Shown here piece after piece: positions 35,819-45,104 of a DNA stretch of 64,000 nt. Origin of the DNA: Tropicimonas sediminicola (GTDB lineage Bacteria; Pseudomonadota; Alphaproteobacteria; Rhodobacterales; Rhodobacteraceae). The notes below the pieces were generated by a model, which did no database searches, was not told where the DNA came from, and worked only from the letters and a program-made list of their open reading frames with translations. A program made the position numbers and the translations under genes. The DNA is taken from positions 62,001 to 126,000 of the forward strand of contig NZ_FZOY01000002.1 of the NCBI RefSeq assembly GCF_900188335.1, read 5' to 3'. How positions within the stretch are numbered: position 1 is the stretch's first letter; the number at the start of each line of letters is the position of its first letter.

Positions 35819-36681
35819 ACGCCAAACTCGCGGAGGACCGCCTCGGCCTGCGGTCCCCGCACCCCGTGATCGGCAAATAGCCAGCCGCGCGCCCCGTCGC
35901 GCCCGAACTTGCTGCTCACGTTGTCTTCGTGATTGACCGCATAGATCATCGCCGGAAACGGCACCGCGTCCAGCGGCTGGCCCATTGCGGCCATGTGGGG
36001 GGCCAGCACCTGGTGGTTGAGCGGCAGGGTGCAGAGGATGCGCTTGGCGGTCCGCTTTCTCGAAAGATCCACCCCGATGACTGCGCAGGAGCCGCACATC
36101 TCGTCAAAGGGCATGCCGGAACTGTCCGCCGACAGCCGTGTTACCAGTGGGCGGTTCACGTCCCACATGTAGCCATCCGTCACGATATAGCCGCGCCCGT
36201 TGTTGTCCGACCGGAGGAACGCGCAAAGCCCGGGATGCGCAACATCGTCCGCATCCAGCATCACCACATAGGCCGGACCGTCCAACTGATCGACGATGGC
36301 CCGTGCCCCGATCCGGTGCTTGGCCTGCTTGTCGATGCCCTGGATGCGGTTCATGCCTTTCGGCGCAGGCACAAAACGTAGCTCATGCCGCGTCTTCAGC
36401 CCCTCGGGCAGATCCTGCCCGCAGAGGAAAACACTGATCCCGTCGCCTTCCTGCCGGTCGACGCTCTCCAGCGTGGTCCGGAGTCGGGCAACCACGCCAT
36501 CCCAATCCGCCGCATCCTCGCGACCGATCAGCTTGATGAGGAAAACAATCCGTGGCGCTTTGCCGGCATCGAACCCGGGAAGGGCAAAACGCCGGTGCAT
36601 GGCAGTGAACGGCCCATGGACCCGGTTCAACCACCAATAGGGGTCGCGCAGACGCCGGCCCGCCTCGGTCAAGGAGATCAT
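35806..36681 (-). CDS. Glycosyltransferase-like protein (GT-A fold)
   Basis: A 291-residue soluble protein. The N-terminal half has alternating beta/alpha pattern (APRIVFLIKLIG, ISVFLCGQD) and an aspartate motif LDADD (residues 142-146, DxD at 143-145), typical for metal binding in GT-A glycosyltransferases; GMNRIQGIDKQAKHRIGA precedes it. The acceptor and donor are unknown. Its ATG lies one base after the cysE stop codon, so it is translationally coupled to cysE, and further upstream to the GTA cluster. Confidence 0.62.
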   Translation of the reverse strand: MISLTEAGRRLRDPYWWLNRVHGPFTAMHRRFALPGFDAGKAPRIVFLIKLIGREDAADWDGVVARLRTTLESVDRQEGDGISVFLCGQDLPEGLKTRHELRFVPAPKGMNRIQGIDKQAKHRIGARAIVDQLDGPAYVVMLDADDVAHPGLCAFLRSDNNGRGYIVTDGYMWDVNRPLVTRLSADSSGMPFDEMCGSCAVIGVDLSRKRTAKRILCTLPLNHQVLAPHMAAMGQPLDAVPFPAMIYAVNHEDNVSSKFGRDGARGWLFADHGVRGPQAEAVLREFGVSAP

Positions 36682-36682
36682 C

Positions 36683-37498
36683 TCAGCCCGCGGCGCCGTC
36701 CTTGATCACCTGGTCCATCGAGACCCCGGGCTGCGAGCACCCCGCCTCTCCGACGATCCGGGCCGGAACTCCGGCAACCGTCACATGCGGCGGCACCGGT
36801 TCTAGCACCACAGATCCGGCCGCCACGCGGCTGCATTCGCCGATCGTGATATTCCCGAGGATCTTCGCCCCGGCTCCGATCAGCACGCAGTTTCCGACCT
36901 TGGGATGACGGTCGCCATCTTCCTTGCCGGTCCCGCCCAGCGTCACCGAGTGCAGCATCGACACGTTGTTGCCCACAACGGCGGTCTCCCCGATCACGAT
37001 GGAATGCGCGTGGTCGATCATCACACCGCGCCCGATCTTTGCCGCGGGGTGAATATCCACGCCGAACACCTCGGAGACGCGCATCTGCACGAAATAGGCC
37101 ATGTCCTGCCGGCCGTTCCGCCACAGCCAGTTGCCGATCCGATAGGCCTGGATCGCCTGGTATCCCTTGAAGAACAGGATTGGCTGAACGAACCGGTGGC
37201 AAGCCGGGTCGCGATCCACCGTCGCCACGAGGTCGGCCCGCGCCGCCGCCCCAAGATCGGGATCGTCGGCATAGGCCTCGTCCCCGATCTCGCGCAGGAT
37301 CTGCTCGGACATCTCGCCCGATGCCAGCTTCAGCGACATACGATAGGCCAGCGCACGCTCCATCGTCGGATGGTGCAGCAGGCTGGAATGGATCAGCCCG
37401 CCCAGCAGGGGCTCGGACGCAACCGCCTCCGCACCTTCCCGCTTGATGCGCGCCCAAACCGGGTCGACCGTCGCCAGACGCTCCTTGATCTCGGCCAT
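36683..37498 (-). CDS. cysE: Serine O-acetyltransferase
   Basis: A 271-residue enzyme making O-acetylserine for cysteine synthesis. The N-terminal helical domain (PVWARIKREGAEAVASEPLL) is followed by left-handed beta-helix hexapeptides (IDHAHSIVIGETAVVGNNVS, VGNCVLIGAGAKILGNITIG). ATG 37498 has AGGAGG 7 bases upstream. The C-terminus ends in DGAAG, not in the isoleucine used by many SATs to bind cysteine synthase. In R. capsulatus a cysE gene adjoins the GTA cluster and affects gene transfer; the arrangement here is the same. Confidence 0.95.
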   Translation of the reverse strand: MAEIKERLATVDPVWARIKREGAEAVASEPLLGGLIHSSLLHHPTMERALAYRMSLKLASGEMSEQILREIGDEAYADDPDLGAAARADLVATVDRDPACHRFVQPILFFKGYQAIQAYRIGNWLWRNGRQDMAYFVQMRVSEVFGVDIHPAAKIGRGVMIDHAHSIVIGETAVVGNNVSMLHSVTLGGTGKEDGDRHPKVGNCVLIGAGAKILGNITIGECSRVAAGSVVLEPVPPHVTVAGVPARIVGEAGCSQPGVSMDQVIKDGAAG

Positions 37499-37596
37499 TG
37501 CCAGCCTCCTGTTCACGGTGGAGATCATACCATTTAATCGGAACACCGCGCACAAGAAACCCCAGAACACGCAAAGTTGGCTGGCAAGGCCCGGCC

Positions 37597-38307
37597 TCAG
37601 CCCGGCAGGGATATCCGGTAGCAATGCAGCGCAAGCCGCAACTTTCCACCGCCGAACGTCCCCCCGGTCGGCGTCAGCCGCACCGCGGTCTCGGCATAGA
37701 ACGTCATCGGTTGTGACAGCAGGCCGGTGCAATAGGACCCCGCGGCCACCCCCATGCCCGCGCCGAATTGGCCTTGCGTCGCCGGCGTGCCGAGGCTCCA
37801 GCTCGAGAGCCCCCCGGTCAGGGTTTCGGTCACCCGCGCCGAACAGGCAAAGACCATCGAATCCTTCGGAATCATCAGCGTCGTGTTCTGCGCGCTCCCC
37901 GCCGCGACAACGTGCTCGGCGCCGATCACCTCGATCCGCGACGCCGCCCCGCTGTCCGTTCCGGCCAGCCAGTCGGTGCTCCAGGCACCGTTCAGGAATA
38001 CGGCGGAACTGTACTCGTCCTCGATCCAGGCCCGCCACCCCGCCAGCGGCTGCGCAAATACCCAGCCACCGTTGGAGCCGATGGCAACCCTGCCCGCCTG
38101 CCCGACCCAATCGCCTTGCGCCCCGGCAGCCACGGCATAGCAATCGCCATCCACGACGCCCGTAGCCGGCGGCTCGGTCAGCTGCCGGGACTTCAGCCGC
38201 AGCTGGGTAAGCCCGTCCAAACGGACCAGCGCCTCGTTCACGGTCACATGTTTCTGCGCCTGCGCGGGTTGCAGCAGAGGCAGCGTCAGCGAAGGGGTGT
38301 CAGTCAT
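37597..38307 (-). CDS. DUF2793 protein at the end of the GTA cluster
   Basis: A 236-residue protein starting MTDTPSLTLPLLQPAQAQKHVTVNEAL, the DUF2793 signature (QAQKHVTVNEAL, then GDCYAVAAGAQGDWVGQAGRVA and NGGWVFAQPLAGWRAWIEDE). DUF2793 proteins are found with GTA and phage tail genes. The C-terminal half resembles carbohydrate-binding or tail-fibre tip domains in composition (Gly, Thr, Ser rich). ATG 38307 overlaps the end of the large tail gene by 8 bases, so it belongs to the GTA transcription unit. A receptor-binding or fibre role is inferred. Confidence 0.82.
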   Translation of the reverse strand: MTDTPSLTLPLLQPAQAQKHVTVNEALVRLDGLTQLRLKSRQLTEPPATGVVDGDCYAVAAGAQGDWVGQAGRVAIGSNGGWVFAQPLAGWRAWIEDEYSSAVFLNGAWSTDWLAGTDSGAASRIEVIGAEHVVAAGSAQNTTLMIPKDSMVFACSARVTETLTGGLSSWSLGTPATQGQFGAGMGVAAGSYCTGLLSQPMTFYAETAVRLTPTGGTFGGGKLRLALHCYRISLPG

Positions 38308-41300
38308 TGATCTCAAGACTCCTGAAAGGTCCGGCTCCGAAACGGTCGGAAATCTGCGCGACGCTGAGCGTGAAGCCCCCGTCGCTTCCATCGAGCGCGC
38401 GTTGCGCTGCGCTGTAGCTCCAGCTGGAGGTTCCGACGGTTTCTTCCCTGAGGACAACGCCGCCCGCCTCGACCCTGAGCAGGTAGAGCTCCCGCTCCTC
38501 GCCCAGAGGCACCTCGTAGGCCTGCCAGCTGTCTCCGTCGGTTCGGGTTCGCCGTACCCAGTTGAAGCGCTTGGTGCCGCCGGCATCCGTCGAGACCCGA
38601 AGATGCGCCGGCCTGTAGGGCCGCAGCCCCACCCCGTCGAAGGACTCGACCATGTGGGTGTACGAGGTGCCATCGTAGGATTGCGAGGCCGGCCCGACCC
38701 GGTAATGCCGATCCAGCCCACGCAGCGCATCCGCCATCTCGATCTGTTGCGGCGCGCCGTCGAGCAACACCACGAGACTGCCGACCGGCCACTCCGCTGG
38801 CATCACCCCGTCGGTGCCCGCCTGCCCCCGCAGGCGCAGGCCAAGCTCGTAGGTGTCGGTCTCGACCAGCGTCGCCTCGGCGAACTGGAACACCTCCCAA
38901 TTCGCCCCACCGGCATCCCCGATCGCGGCCACGTTGGCACCGTTCAGCATCGCGGTCTCGGTGACCGACGACAACAGTCCCGATCCGAACCGCACGCGCA
39001 AACCAGCCCCTCGGTCGAGGACCCCCGGCTCGGCCCGCTGCAGAATGCTCTCCGTGATGCCGATCGTGGCGCGGCTCTCGACCACGCTGTTCAGCTCGTA
39101 CCCGTCATCCTCGCTCGAGGAATACAGCGCAACACTCCCCGGCCAGGGCCGCGCGGTCACGGCCAGATGCGGTGCGACGGGATCCTCGCTGCCGGTCAGA
39201 AGCGGAAGATCCATCAGGACGGGATAGACCGGCATCGGCGCCAGATAGGGCTTCAGGCGCAACCCCTCGGCAACATCCGTCGCGGGCCTGTAGACGCCGG
39301 GTTCCACGCGCACCGCCTCGAGGCTCAGCGCCTCGCCTGCCTCTGCCCGGTCCACGCGATACAGAGCCTCGCTCCCGTCGCTCGAAATGCGGACAACGTC
39401 TCCCGCAACCACGTCGCGCCGGGAGGGCGGCAGCTCCAGCCGAACCGTCTCCCTGGCGACACGCGCCTCCGCGAGCCACCTCTCCACGACCCTCTGCGCC
39501 TCTGCCCCGGAGAGCGACATCGGCAGCTCGGAGGTCGACACGACAGCATCCGTCTCGTCCGGGAATACGGCCTCCGCCGCCCGAGTGTCGAAATCACCCG
39601 CTGCCTGCACGTAGTTCAGGCGTACACGCCCCGACATCTCGGCCTCCGGCGCCCGCACCTTTTCCACCCGTCCCTCGAGTTCGGATGTGTAGGCCACCCA
39701 CTCCGGATCGATGTCCAGATCGACGCGCCCCGTGCGGGTCCGGAAATGCAAGTGTCCCTCATGCTCGCTCGCATCGAACCCGTGCGCCAGCATCAGCGGC
39801 TGGATCGCGGATCGCGCCCCGGCCACCTCCTCTATGGCATAGCCATGCACGATCCCGTGCAGCGACGAGACATCGACATTCCCGACCCCGGAACGGGCAC
39901 AGATCTCGGACACAACCGCGGCAAGCGTCTCGGAACTGGTCCGCCCGTTCAGCCAATGGCCGGTGACATAGTTCTCGCCATCCTGCCAAAGCGTATCATT
40001 GCCGGGAAAACTCGGGAACGGGCGCGCATCCCATGCCCAGACATGGGCCCTGTCCATGTCCACCATCGGACCGCCGTAGAGGGACGAGACCGGGTTGTTC
40101 CCCGCCTCCCGCCAATAAAGATGCATCGCCCGCAAATATTGCGCCTGGATCAGGTCATCCCGCGTGCCGCTCGAATAATGCGGCACGGTCGACTCCGAAG
40201 ACTTGGGATCGACGAACTTGTTCGGCTCGTTGGTGCCCTTGTCGATCGCCGCGCAACCGAGTTCCGTGAACCAGATCGGCTTGCTCTCCGGCTCCCAATC
40301 GGTCGGACCATTCTGGCGGACGCCCCCGATGCGCTCATGGTGCCGGTTCTTCCACCAGTTCAGGATGTCCTTGTAACGGAACACCCAGGGCTCGCCATGC
40401 GCCCCATCGGTGATCGGCACCCGGTCCTGAGCGTCTCTCCCGGCCTCGTCGGCATAGTACCAGTCATACCCTTCGCCGCCGGCGATGTTGCTGCGCAGGT
40501 AGCCAACATCGTAGATCGACTGCCAGTCGACATCTGCATGGTCGGGCCCGTCGCGCCAATCGGACAACGGCATGTAATTGTCGATCCCGATGAAGTCGAT
40601 TTCCGGATCCGCCCAAAGCGGGTCGAGATGGAAGTAGACGTCCCCCGTCCCGTCCTGCGGCTGATATCCGAAGTACTCACTCCAATCGGCCGCATAGCTG
40701 ATCTTTGTTTCCGCTCCGAGGATAGTCCGCACGTCAGCCGCAAGCCGCCTCAGCTCCGCCACGGCCGGGAAGCTTCCCTCCTCGCCGCGAACACGGGTCA
40801 GGCTGCGCATCTCAGACCCGATGCAGAACGCATCCACCCCGCCCGCCAGCGCACAGAGATGCGCGTAGTGCAGAATGAACCGCCGAAACGACCATTCCTG
40901 CGGGCCGATCATGTCCACCGTCGAGGAACCGGGCGCGAAATCCGTCACCGTCGCCTCGCCGAAGAACTCGAGCACCTCGTCCGTGGCCACGGCCGTTTGG
41001 TCCGGGCTGCCCGGCAGTCCCGGAGCCAGCGAGGTCGTGATCCGGCCGCGCCAGGGCAGCACGCTCTGACCCGTGCCGCCCGTCCAGGGATCGGGGAGCG
41101 CATTGCCCTCCATCTGCTCCATCAGGATGAAAGGATAGAACAGCACCTCCCTGCCAGCGGCCTTCAGCGCACGGATCGCCTCGATCACGGACTGGTCGGT
41201 CGGCGTGCCACCATAAACGGCCCGCCCGTCCTGCTTTGGCACCGTCCCCGCATCCGCCCGCGGAAGTCCGCTGACCCGCCACGGCATCCGGTTCCCGTCA

Positions 41301-42229
41301 ACCTCCGTCTGCTCGACCTTCGGCCGGATCCGGCAGGAGCCACAGCGCAGATCATCCCCGAACCAGGAAACCACCAGCGAAACGGAACCGCACTTCGGCA
41401 GTTCCTCAGTCAGGTGCTCCAGCGAGGTCGCAAAGTCCGTCTTGCCGCTCGGAGAATTGACGTTCGCAGAGGTTTTCCAGCCGATCCCGTTCGAATACTC
41501 GACCGGCGTGGTCGCCAGCGCATATTCCCCGGTGCCCGGGATCATCGCCACCGCACCGATCATCTCCGACAGGCTCCGTGCCTCCTCCCGAACATGGGCG
41601 GAATCGGTCGCCCGGATCACCTCGAAGGAGAACTGCGGCACGCGATTGCCAAAGGCGTCAAGCTGGAGATCCTCGAAAACCACATAGGCCAGCCCGCGGT
41701 AGGCAGGCGCATTCTCGGTGCCCTCCACCGCCTCGATCTTCGGGTCCGGCAGCTGGTCCTCGGTCCCGGAATAGACCCGCATGTTCAGCCCGTCGCGGTC
41801 AAGTTCGACCCCATCGGCCCAGATGCGCCCCACGCGCAGGATCTCGCCCTCGCAGAGCGCAACCGCGAGGCTGACGGAGTATCGGTAGCTTTTGGTCGTC
41901 GTCCCGCCGCCACCGCCCTTCCCGCCCACGGTGCTCGTTTTGGACTTCTCGCGGAATTTCGAGGACCAGATAACCTGTCCGCCAAGGCGCATGCGCCCGT
42001 AGACCTGGTTGATCGCGGTCCCTTCGCTCGCACCCGTCAATCGGAAGCGCTCCAGCCGGCCGGTCTCGATGACCTCGCTGCCCCCGCCCATCAGTCGCTG
42101 GTCGATCACCCTGCCAAGCGTCGCACCGACGGCACGCCCGATGACAGCCGTGGAAATCCCGAACGCCGTGCCGCCGACCGCGCCGCCAATCGCCGCGCCG
42201 GCCGCCGCAAGTACAAGTGTTGCCATCAT
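38300..42229 (-). CDS. GTA tail/host-specificity protein with TIM-barrel domain (ORFg15)
   Basis: A 1309-residue protein, the largest GTA gene, corresponding to ORFg15 of R. capsulatus. The N-terminus is a Gly/Ala-rich hydrophobic segment (AAAGAAIGGAVGGTAFG). A central part carries the GTA TIM-barrel-like domain (FIGIDNYMPLSDWRDG, WFTELGCAAIDKGTNEPNKF), and a later part looks like phage tail hub or fibre domains. It is thought to form the baseplate hub/megatron that contacts the cell. AAGGAG precedes two adjacent ATGs (42229 and 42226). It overlaps both neighbours by 4 and 8 bases. Confidence 0.94.
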   Translation of the reverse strand: MMATLVLAAAGAAIGGAVGGTAFGISTAVIGRAVGATLGRVIDQRLMGGGSEVIETGRLERFRLTGASEGTAINQVYGRMRLGGQVIWSSKFREKSKTSTVGGKGGGGGTTTKSYRYSVSLAVALCEGEILRVGRIWADGVELDRDGLNMRVYSGTEDQLPDPKIEAVEGTENAPAYRGLAYVVFEDLQLDAFGNRVPQFSFEVIRATDSAHVREEARSLSEMIGAVAMIPGTGEYALATTPVEYSNGIGWKTSANVNSPSGKTDFATSLEHLTEELPKCGSVSLVVSWFGDDLRCGSCRIRPKVEQTEVDGNRMPWRVSGLPRADAGTVPKQDGRAVYGGTPTDQSVIEAIRALKAAGREVLFYPFILMEQMEGNALPDPWTGGTGQSVLPWRGRITTSLAPGLPGSPDQTAVATDEVLEFFGEATVTDFAPGSSTVDMIGPQEWSFRRFILHYAHLCALAGGVDAFCIGSEMRSLTRVRGEEGSFPAVAELRRLAADVRTILGAETKISYAADWSEYFGYQPQDGTGDVYFHLDPLWADPEIDFIGIDNYMPLSDWRDGPDHADVDWQSIYDVGYLRSNIAGGEGYDWYYADEAGRDAQDRVPITDGAHGEPWVFRYKDILNWWKNRHHERIGGVRQNGPTDWEPESKPIWFTELGCAAIDKGTNEPNKFVDPKSSESTVPHYSSGTRDDLIQAQYLRAMHLYWREAGNNPVSSLYGGPMVDMDRAHVWAWDARPFPSFPGNDTLWQDGENYVTGHWLNGRTSSETLAAVVSEICARSGVGNVDVSSLHGIVHGYAIEEVAGARSAIQPLMLAHGFDASEHEGHLHFRTRTGRVDLDIDPEWVAYTSELEGRVEKVRAPEAEMSGRVRLNYVQAAGDFDTRAAEAVFPDETDAVVSTSELPMSLSGAEAQRVVERWLAEARVARETVRLELPPSRRDVVAGDVVRISSDGSEALYRVDRAEAGEALSLEAVRVEPGVYRPATDVAEGLRLKPYLAPMPVYPVLMDLPLLTGSEDPVAPHLAVTARPWPGSVALYSSSEDDGYELNSVVESRATIGITESILQRAEPGVLDRGAGLRVRFGSGLLSSVTETAMLNGANVAAIGDAGGANWEVFQFAEATLVETDTYELGLRLRGQAGTDGVMPAEWPVGSLVVLLDGAPQQIEMADALRGLDRHYRVGPASQSYDGTSYTHMVESFDGVGLRPYRPAHLRVSTDAGGTKRFNWVRRTRTDGDSWQAYEVPLGEERELYLLRVEAGGVVLREETVGTSSWSYSAAQRALDGSDGGFTLSVAQISDRFGAGPFRSLEIND

Positions 42230-42705
42230 CGAACTCCTTGCGGAAATGCGAAACGCGCCACAATGCGCTTCCTCCAGGGATCGGAGAGCGCGGATTCCAG
42301 CACGCTGTGACCGCTGTAGGCGTGAATGAAACTCGGCCGGCCATCCCGCTCGGCGACGATCCCAAGATGCTTCGCAACACCGGCCGCGCGCATCCGGAAC
42401 AGCACAACCTCACCGGGCCCCGGTGTACCCGGAAGCTCGAGACGGACCAGGTGCCGCTCTGCGGCCCGCCAGAGCCGCTCGTCACCGGCTGCCTCCGACC
42501 AGTCCTGCGTGTAACCGGGTACGGCTTCCGGCTCCTCACCGAAAAGCTCCCGCCACACCCCTCGGACAAGCCCGAGGCAATCGGCACCCGCGCCCTTCAC
42601 CGAGGCCTGATGGCGATAGGACGTCCCGATCCATCCGCGCGCCAGGCCAACAATGCGGGCCCCGTCCTCGACGGCCCCAACCGACATCGCTTGAGGGTCA
42701 ACCAT
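42226..42705 (-). CDS. GTA NlpC/P60 family peptidase (ORFg14)
   Basis: A 159-residue NlpC/P60 cysteine peptidase with the active Cys43 in GADCLGLVRGVW and His113 in KHLGIVAE; it corresponds to ORFg14, the cell wall peptidase of the tail. ATG 42705 is used: it overlaps the end of ORFg13 by 8 bases and has GGAGGG 7 bases upstream, whereas the longer frame to 42774 would overlap much more. Confidence 0.93.
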   Translation of the reverse strand: MVDPQAMSVGAVEDGARIVGLARGWIGTSYRHQASVKGAGADCLGLVRGVWRELFGEEPEAVPGYTQDWSEAAGDERLWRAAERHLVRLELPGTPGPGEVVLFRMRAAGVAKHLGIVAERDGRPSFIHAYSGHSVLESALSDPWRKRIVARFAFPQGVR

Positions 42706-43597
42706 TGAGGCTCCCTCCATCGTTGTTGTCGTCCTGTTTCGGATATGCGGTGAGCCAATCCTCGCCCGGAACATGCGGAAAGCCGCGAAAGTTCAGGAAA
42801 TTGCTGAATTTTTCCCGGCAAGTCAACGCCCGCTTGTCGCAGCCAGCCTCCAGCCGGACCGTGTCTCCGACCGCAAAATCCGAAGGCAACGCCTGCCAAA
42901 GCTCCACCACACGCGCGCCATCCCCGAGCCGGTCTCGCTTGACCAGCCCAATCAGCCCGCTGGCGACCCCGTCCCGCACGACAAGCCGGCCCCGTTCGAA
43001 CCAGCGGTCTTCATGCTCGCCGGCATCCGGAAGCGTGAGCACCGTGCCACCCGAGATTGAGAGCACGATGGCCTCGAGCGCAAAGCCCGGAGTGTCAGTG
43101 TCGAAACCACACCGGACATCACCGAGCACGGCAGAACAGGTGGATTGATAGACATTCCCCTGCGGCTGGTTCAGCCCCTCCGTCACACCGCGAAGCTCCG
43201 CCTTGAACAGATCGCCCGACCGGGTGACCTCGCCGAGACTTCCCCCAAACTGGACCATGCGGTCCTCCGTATCCTTCCAGTTCACCAGCCATGAGGTCAC
43301 CGCCGCGCCGTCGTAACGCCCCGCACCGATGTCATCCTCGGTGATTGCCGACCCGCTCAGCGCGCCCACGGCCTCGGTGTTGTTCACCGCCAGCCCGGTC
43401 GTCTGCTCGAGCGCCGAGGCAGTAAATCCGGAGGCCGCAGCAAATGTCATGCCGTCGAACAGGACGTCGACGTCGTGGTCGGTGAACCCCAGCTGTTTTC
43501 CATCCTTGCGGACAACCAGCCAGCAGCGGCAAACCGTCGTGCAACCGCTCGCGAGATGCTCCAGCAGACGCTGGCCCGATGCACTGAACACCGCCAT
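42698..43597 (-). CDS. GTA baseplate hub protein, DUF2163 (ORFg13)
   Basis: A 299-residue protein with the DUF2163 and C-terminal phage BR0599 regions: ASGCTTVCRCWLVVRKDGKQLGFTDHDVDV near the start, YQSTCSAVLGDVRCGFD centrally and EAGCDKRALTCREKFSNFLNFRGFPHVPG near the end. The many cysteines are conserved in the family; I know the R. capsulatus homologue as a hub protein with an iron-sulfur site, recalled rather than checked. It abuts ORFg12 at 43597. Confidence 0.93.
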   Translation of the reverse strand: MAVFSASGQRLLEHLASGCTTVCRCWLVVRKDGKQLGFTDHDVDVLFDGMTFAAASGFTASALEQTTGLAVNNTEAVGALSGSAITEDDIGAGRYDGAAVTSWLVNWKDTEDRMVQFGGSLGEVTRSGDLFKAELRGVTEGLNQPQGNVYQSTCSAVLGDVRCGFDTDTPGFALEAIVLSISGGTVLTLPDAGEHEDRWFERGRLVVRDGVASGLIGLVKRDRLGDGARVVELWQALPSDFAVGDTVRLEAGCDKRALTCREKFSNFLNFRGFPHVPGEDWLTAYPKQDDNNDGGSLNG

Positions 43598-44229
43598 CAG
43601 ACCCGCACCTCCACGACCGGCACATCCGGGATCTCCCCGGCTTCGAATCCCACGGCCGAGATCCGGATGGACTCGGTGTCGAACCGGACCGGCACGTCGA
43701 ACTCGAACCCGGCCGTCACGCTGGCCCCTATCACGGGGGCGGTCGCAAAGGTCACGATCCCGGTCGTTGTATCGACGCTCCAGGCAGTGTTCGAACTCTG
43801 CGCCACACCATCGACGGCCACGCGCACCGTGCCGGCCACGGGCTTTCGGATCGGACGGACATATTCGGAGCTGCCCGACAGGTAACGACGGCTGAGCTGG
43901 AATTCTGTCGTTACGCCGTCGCCCTCGCCCAGGATCTGGTCCGTGGCGCTCACGTCCTGCGACGGGAGACTGGACTTGAAGTCCGTCCAGTCCTTCCAGC
44001 GAAACCCGTGCAACTGCCCGCTCCGACCTTCGAAGAAGGCGATCAGCAGTTGCAGATCGTCCAGCGACCGCACCCCGACGCCCGCATCATAGCGCCGACG
44101 GGAATGGGCCCAGGGCGTGTTGCGCTCCTCGAACCCGTTGGCAAGCGTGACGATCTCGGTGCGCCGCTCCGGCCCGCCGATCGAGCCAAAGCTCAAGGCC
44201 GCCGGGAACCTGACCTCGTGAAACCCCAT
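43597..44229 (-). CDS. GTA distal tail protein, DUF2460 (ORFg12)
   Basis: A 210-residue DUF2460 protein: GFHEVRFPAALSFGSIGG at the start, then RRTEIVTLANGFEERNTPWAHSRRRYDAGVGV and FFEGRSGQLHGFRWKDWTDF, the family core. It corresponds to ORFg12, the distal tail ring at the tail-baseplate junction. The stop codon overlaps the ORFg13 start by one base. Confidence 0.93.
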   Translation of the reverse strand: MGFHEVRFPAALSFGSIGGPERRTEIVTLANGFEERNTPWAHSRRRYDAGVGVRSLDDLQLLIAFFEGRSGQLHGFRWKDWTDFKSSLPSQDVSATDQILGEGDGVTTEFQLSRRYLSGSSEYVRPIRKPVAGTVRVAVDGVAQSSNTAWSVDTTTGIVTFATAPVIGASVTAGFEFDVPVRFDTESIRISAVGFEAGEIPDVPVVEVRV

Positions 44230-44250
44230 GTCCGATACTCCTCGATTGCC

Positions 44251-44913
44251 TCACCGGTTGCGCTGGCCGCGGCCGAGCATTCGGCCGACCTGGGCCGCGA
44301 TCTGCGTCTGGCTCTTGCGAAAGCCCTCCGCATCCGGCGTGGAAATATTCATGACGACCTGCACCGACCGCGAACTGCTCCCGTCTGCCTTGACGCCAAG
44401 CTTGCCATCCGCACCGCGGGTCAACGGCATGATCGCCTCAGGCCCCGCCTCGCCCATCAGCCCGGTGCCACCGCGCATCGGAAAGGTCGTGGGCGAGGTC
44501 ACGACACCTCCCTTGGCAAACGGCATCACCCGCCCCTGGCTGAAGCTCGCGCCATTTGCGAAGGCGGCCGCACCGACCCCGGCTATACCGGAGGCGATCA
44601 TGTCGCTCACCTGGCCCGTCACCGGCTTGATCGCGGCCGAGTAGGTCGCGTTCACGATCGACTGCGCGACGAGCTGCAGGGCGTCCGACGCCTTCAAGCC
44701 GTCGAACACCAGCCCGTCGAACGCCCGCCGCAACCCGCCGCCAATGCTCGACGACAACGTGCCGACGCTCGCGCTTGTATTCGCCATGTTCAGCTGCATC
44801 TTCTGCAGCTCGCCACCAAAGACAGCCACCAGCGAGCCGGCGCCGTTCAAGGTGCTTTCCAGCGCCTCGATCTGCGTGTCGAGGGCCTCCACGTCATCCG
44901 GGTCAAGCGCCAT
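44251..44913 (-). CDS. GTA tail tape measure protein (ORFg11)
   Basis: A 220-residue protein, alpha-helical, starting MALDPDDVEALDTQIEALE with heptad-like pattern, then a Gly/Ala-rich part (IASGIAGVGAAAFANGASFSQG) and FAKGGVVTSPTTFPMRGG near the end, a tape measure signature. It is much shorter than phage tape measures, as in R. capsulatus, which agrees with a short tail. It overlaps ORFg10.1 by 11 bases. Confidence 0.9.
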   Translation of the reverse strand: MALDPDDVEALDTQIEALESTLNGAGSLVAVFGGELQKMQLNMANTSASVGTLSSSIGGGLRRAFDGLVFDGLKASDALQLVAQSIVNATYSAAIKPVTGQVSDMIASGIAGVGAAAFANGASFSQGRVMPFAKGGVVTSPTTFPMRGGTGLMGEAGPEAIMPLTRGADGKLGVKADGSSSRSVQVVMNISTPDAEGFRKSQTQIAAQVGRMLGRGQRNR

Positions 44914-45100
44914 CGCCGCCCCCTTTCCATGTATCGGGATAAGCGCGCGCCAGCTCGTCGAGCCGCGCGCGCGTCAACGGTGTCTGGGTGGCGTCCGCCC
45001 CCAGCATCACCATCAGTTCCACCGGGGTCAGCCTCCAGAAGGCCTCCGGCGCGAGCCCGAGCTGGCACAGCCCGAGCCGCATCAGGCCAGCCCAGTCCAT
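44903..45100 (-). CDS. GTA small tail assembly protein (ORFg10.1)
   Basis: A 65-residue protein: MDWAGLMRLGLCQLGLAPEAFWRLTPVELMVMLGADATQTPLTRARLDELARAYPDTW. The pattern LxPxxFWRLTPxEL identifies it as the rcc01693-like phage tail assembly chaperone, usually a frameshift or separate partner of ORFg10. It overlaps ORFg11 by 11 bases and begins 4 bases after ORFg10 stops. Confidence 0.87.
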   Translation of the reverse strand: MDWAGLMRLGLCQLGLAPEAFWRLTPVELMVMLGADATQTPLTRARLDELARAYPDTWKGGGDGA

Positions 45101-45104
45101 GCGC

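Noticed and set aside
38297-42310. Open frame of 1337 codons on the plus strand opposite the large GTA tail gene
   Set aside because: Antisense shadow of ORFg15; composition is Arg/Pro/His-rich and lacks family features.
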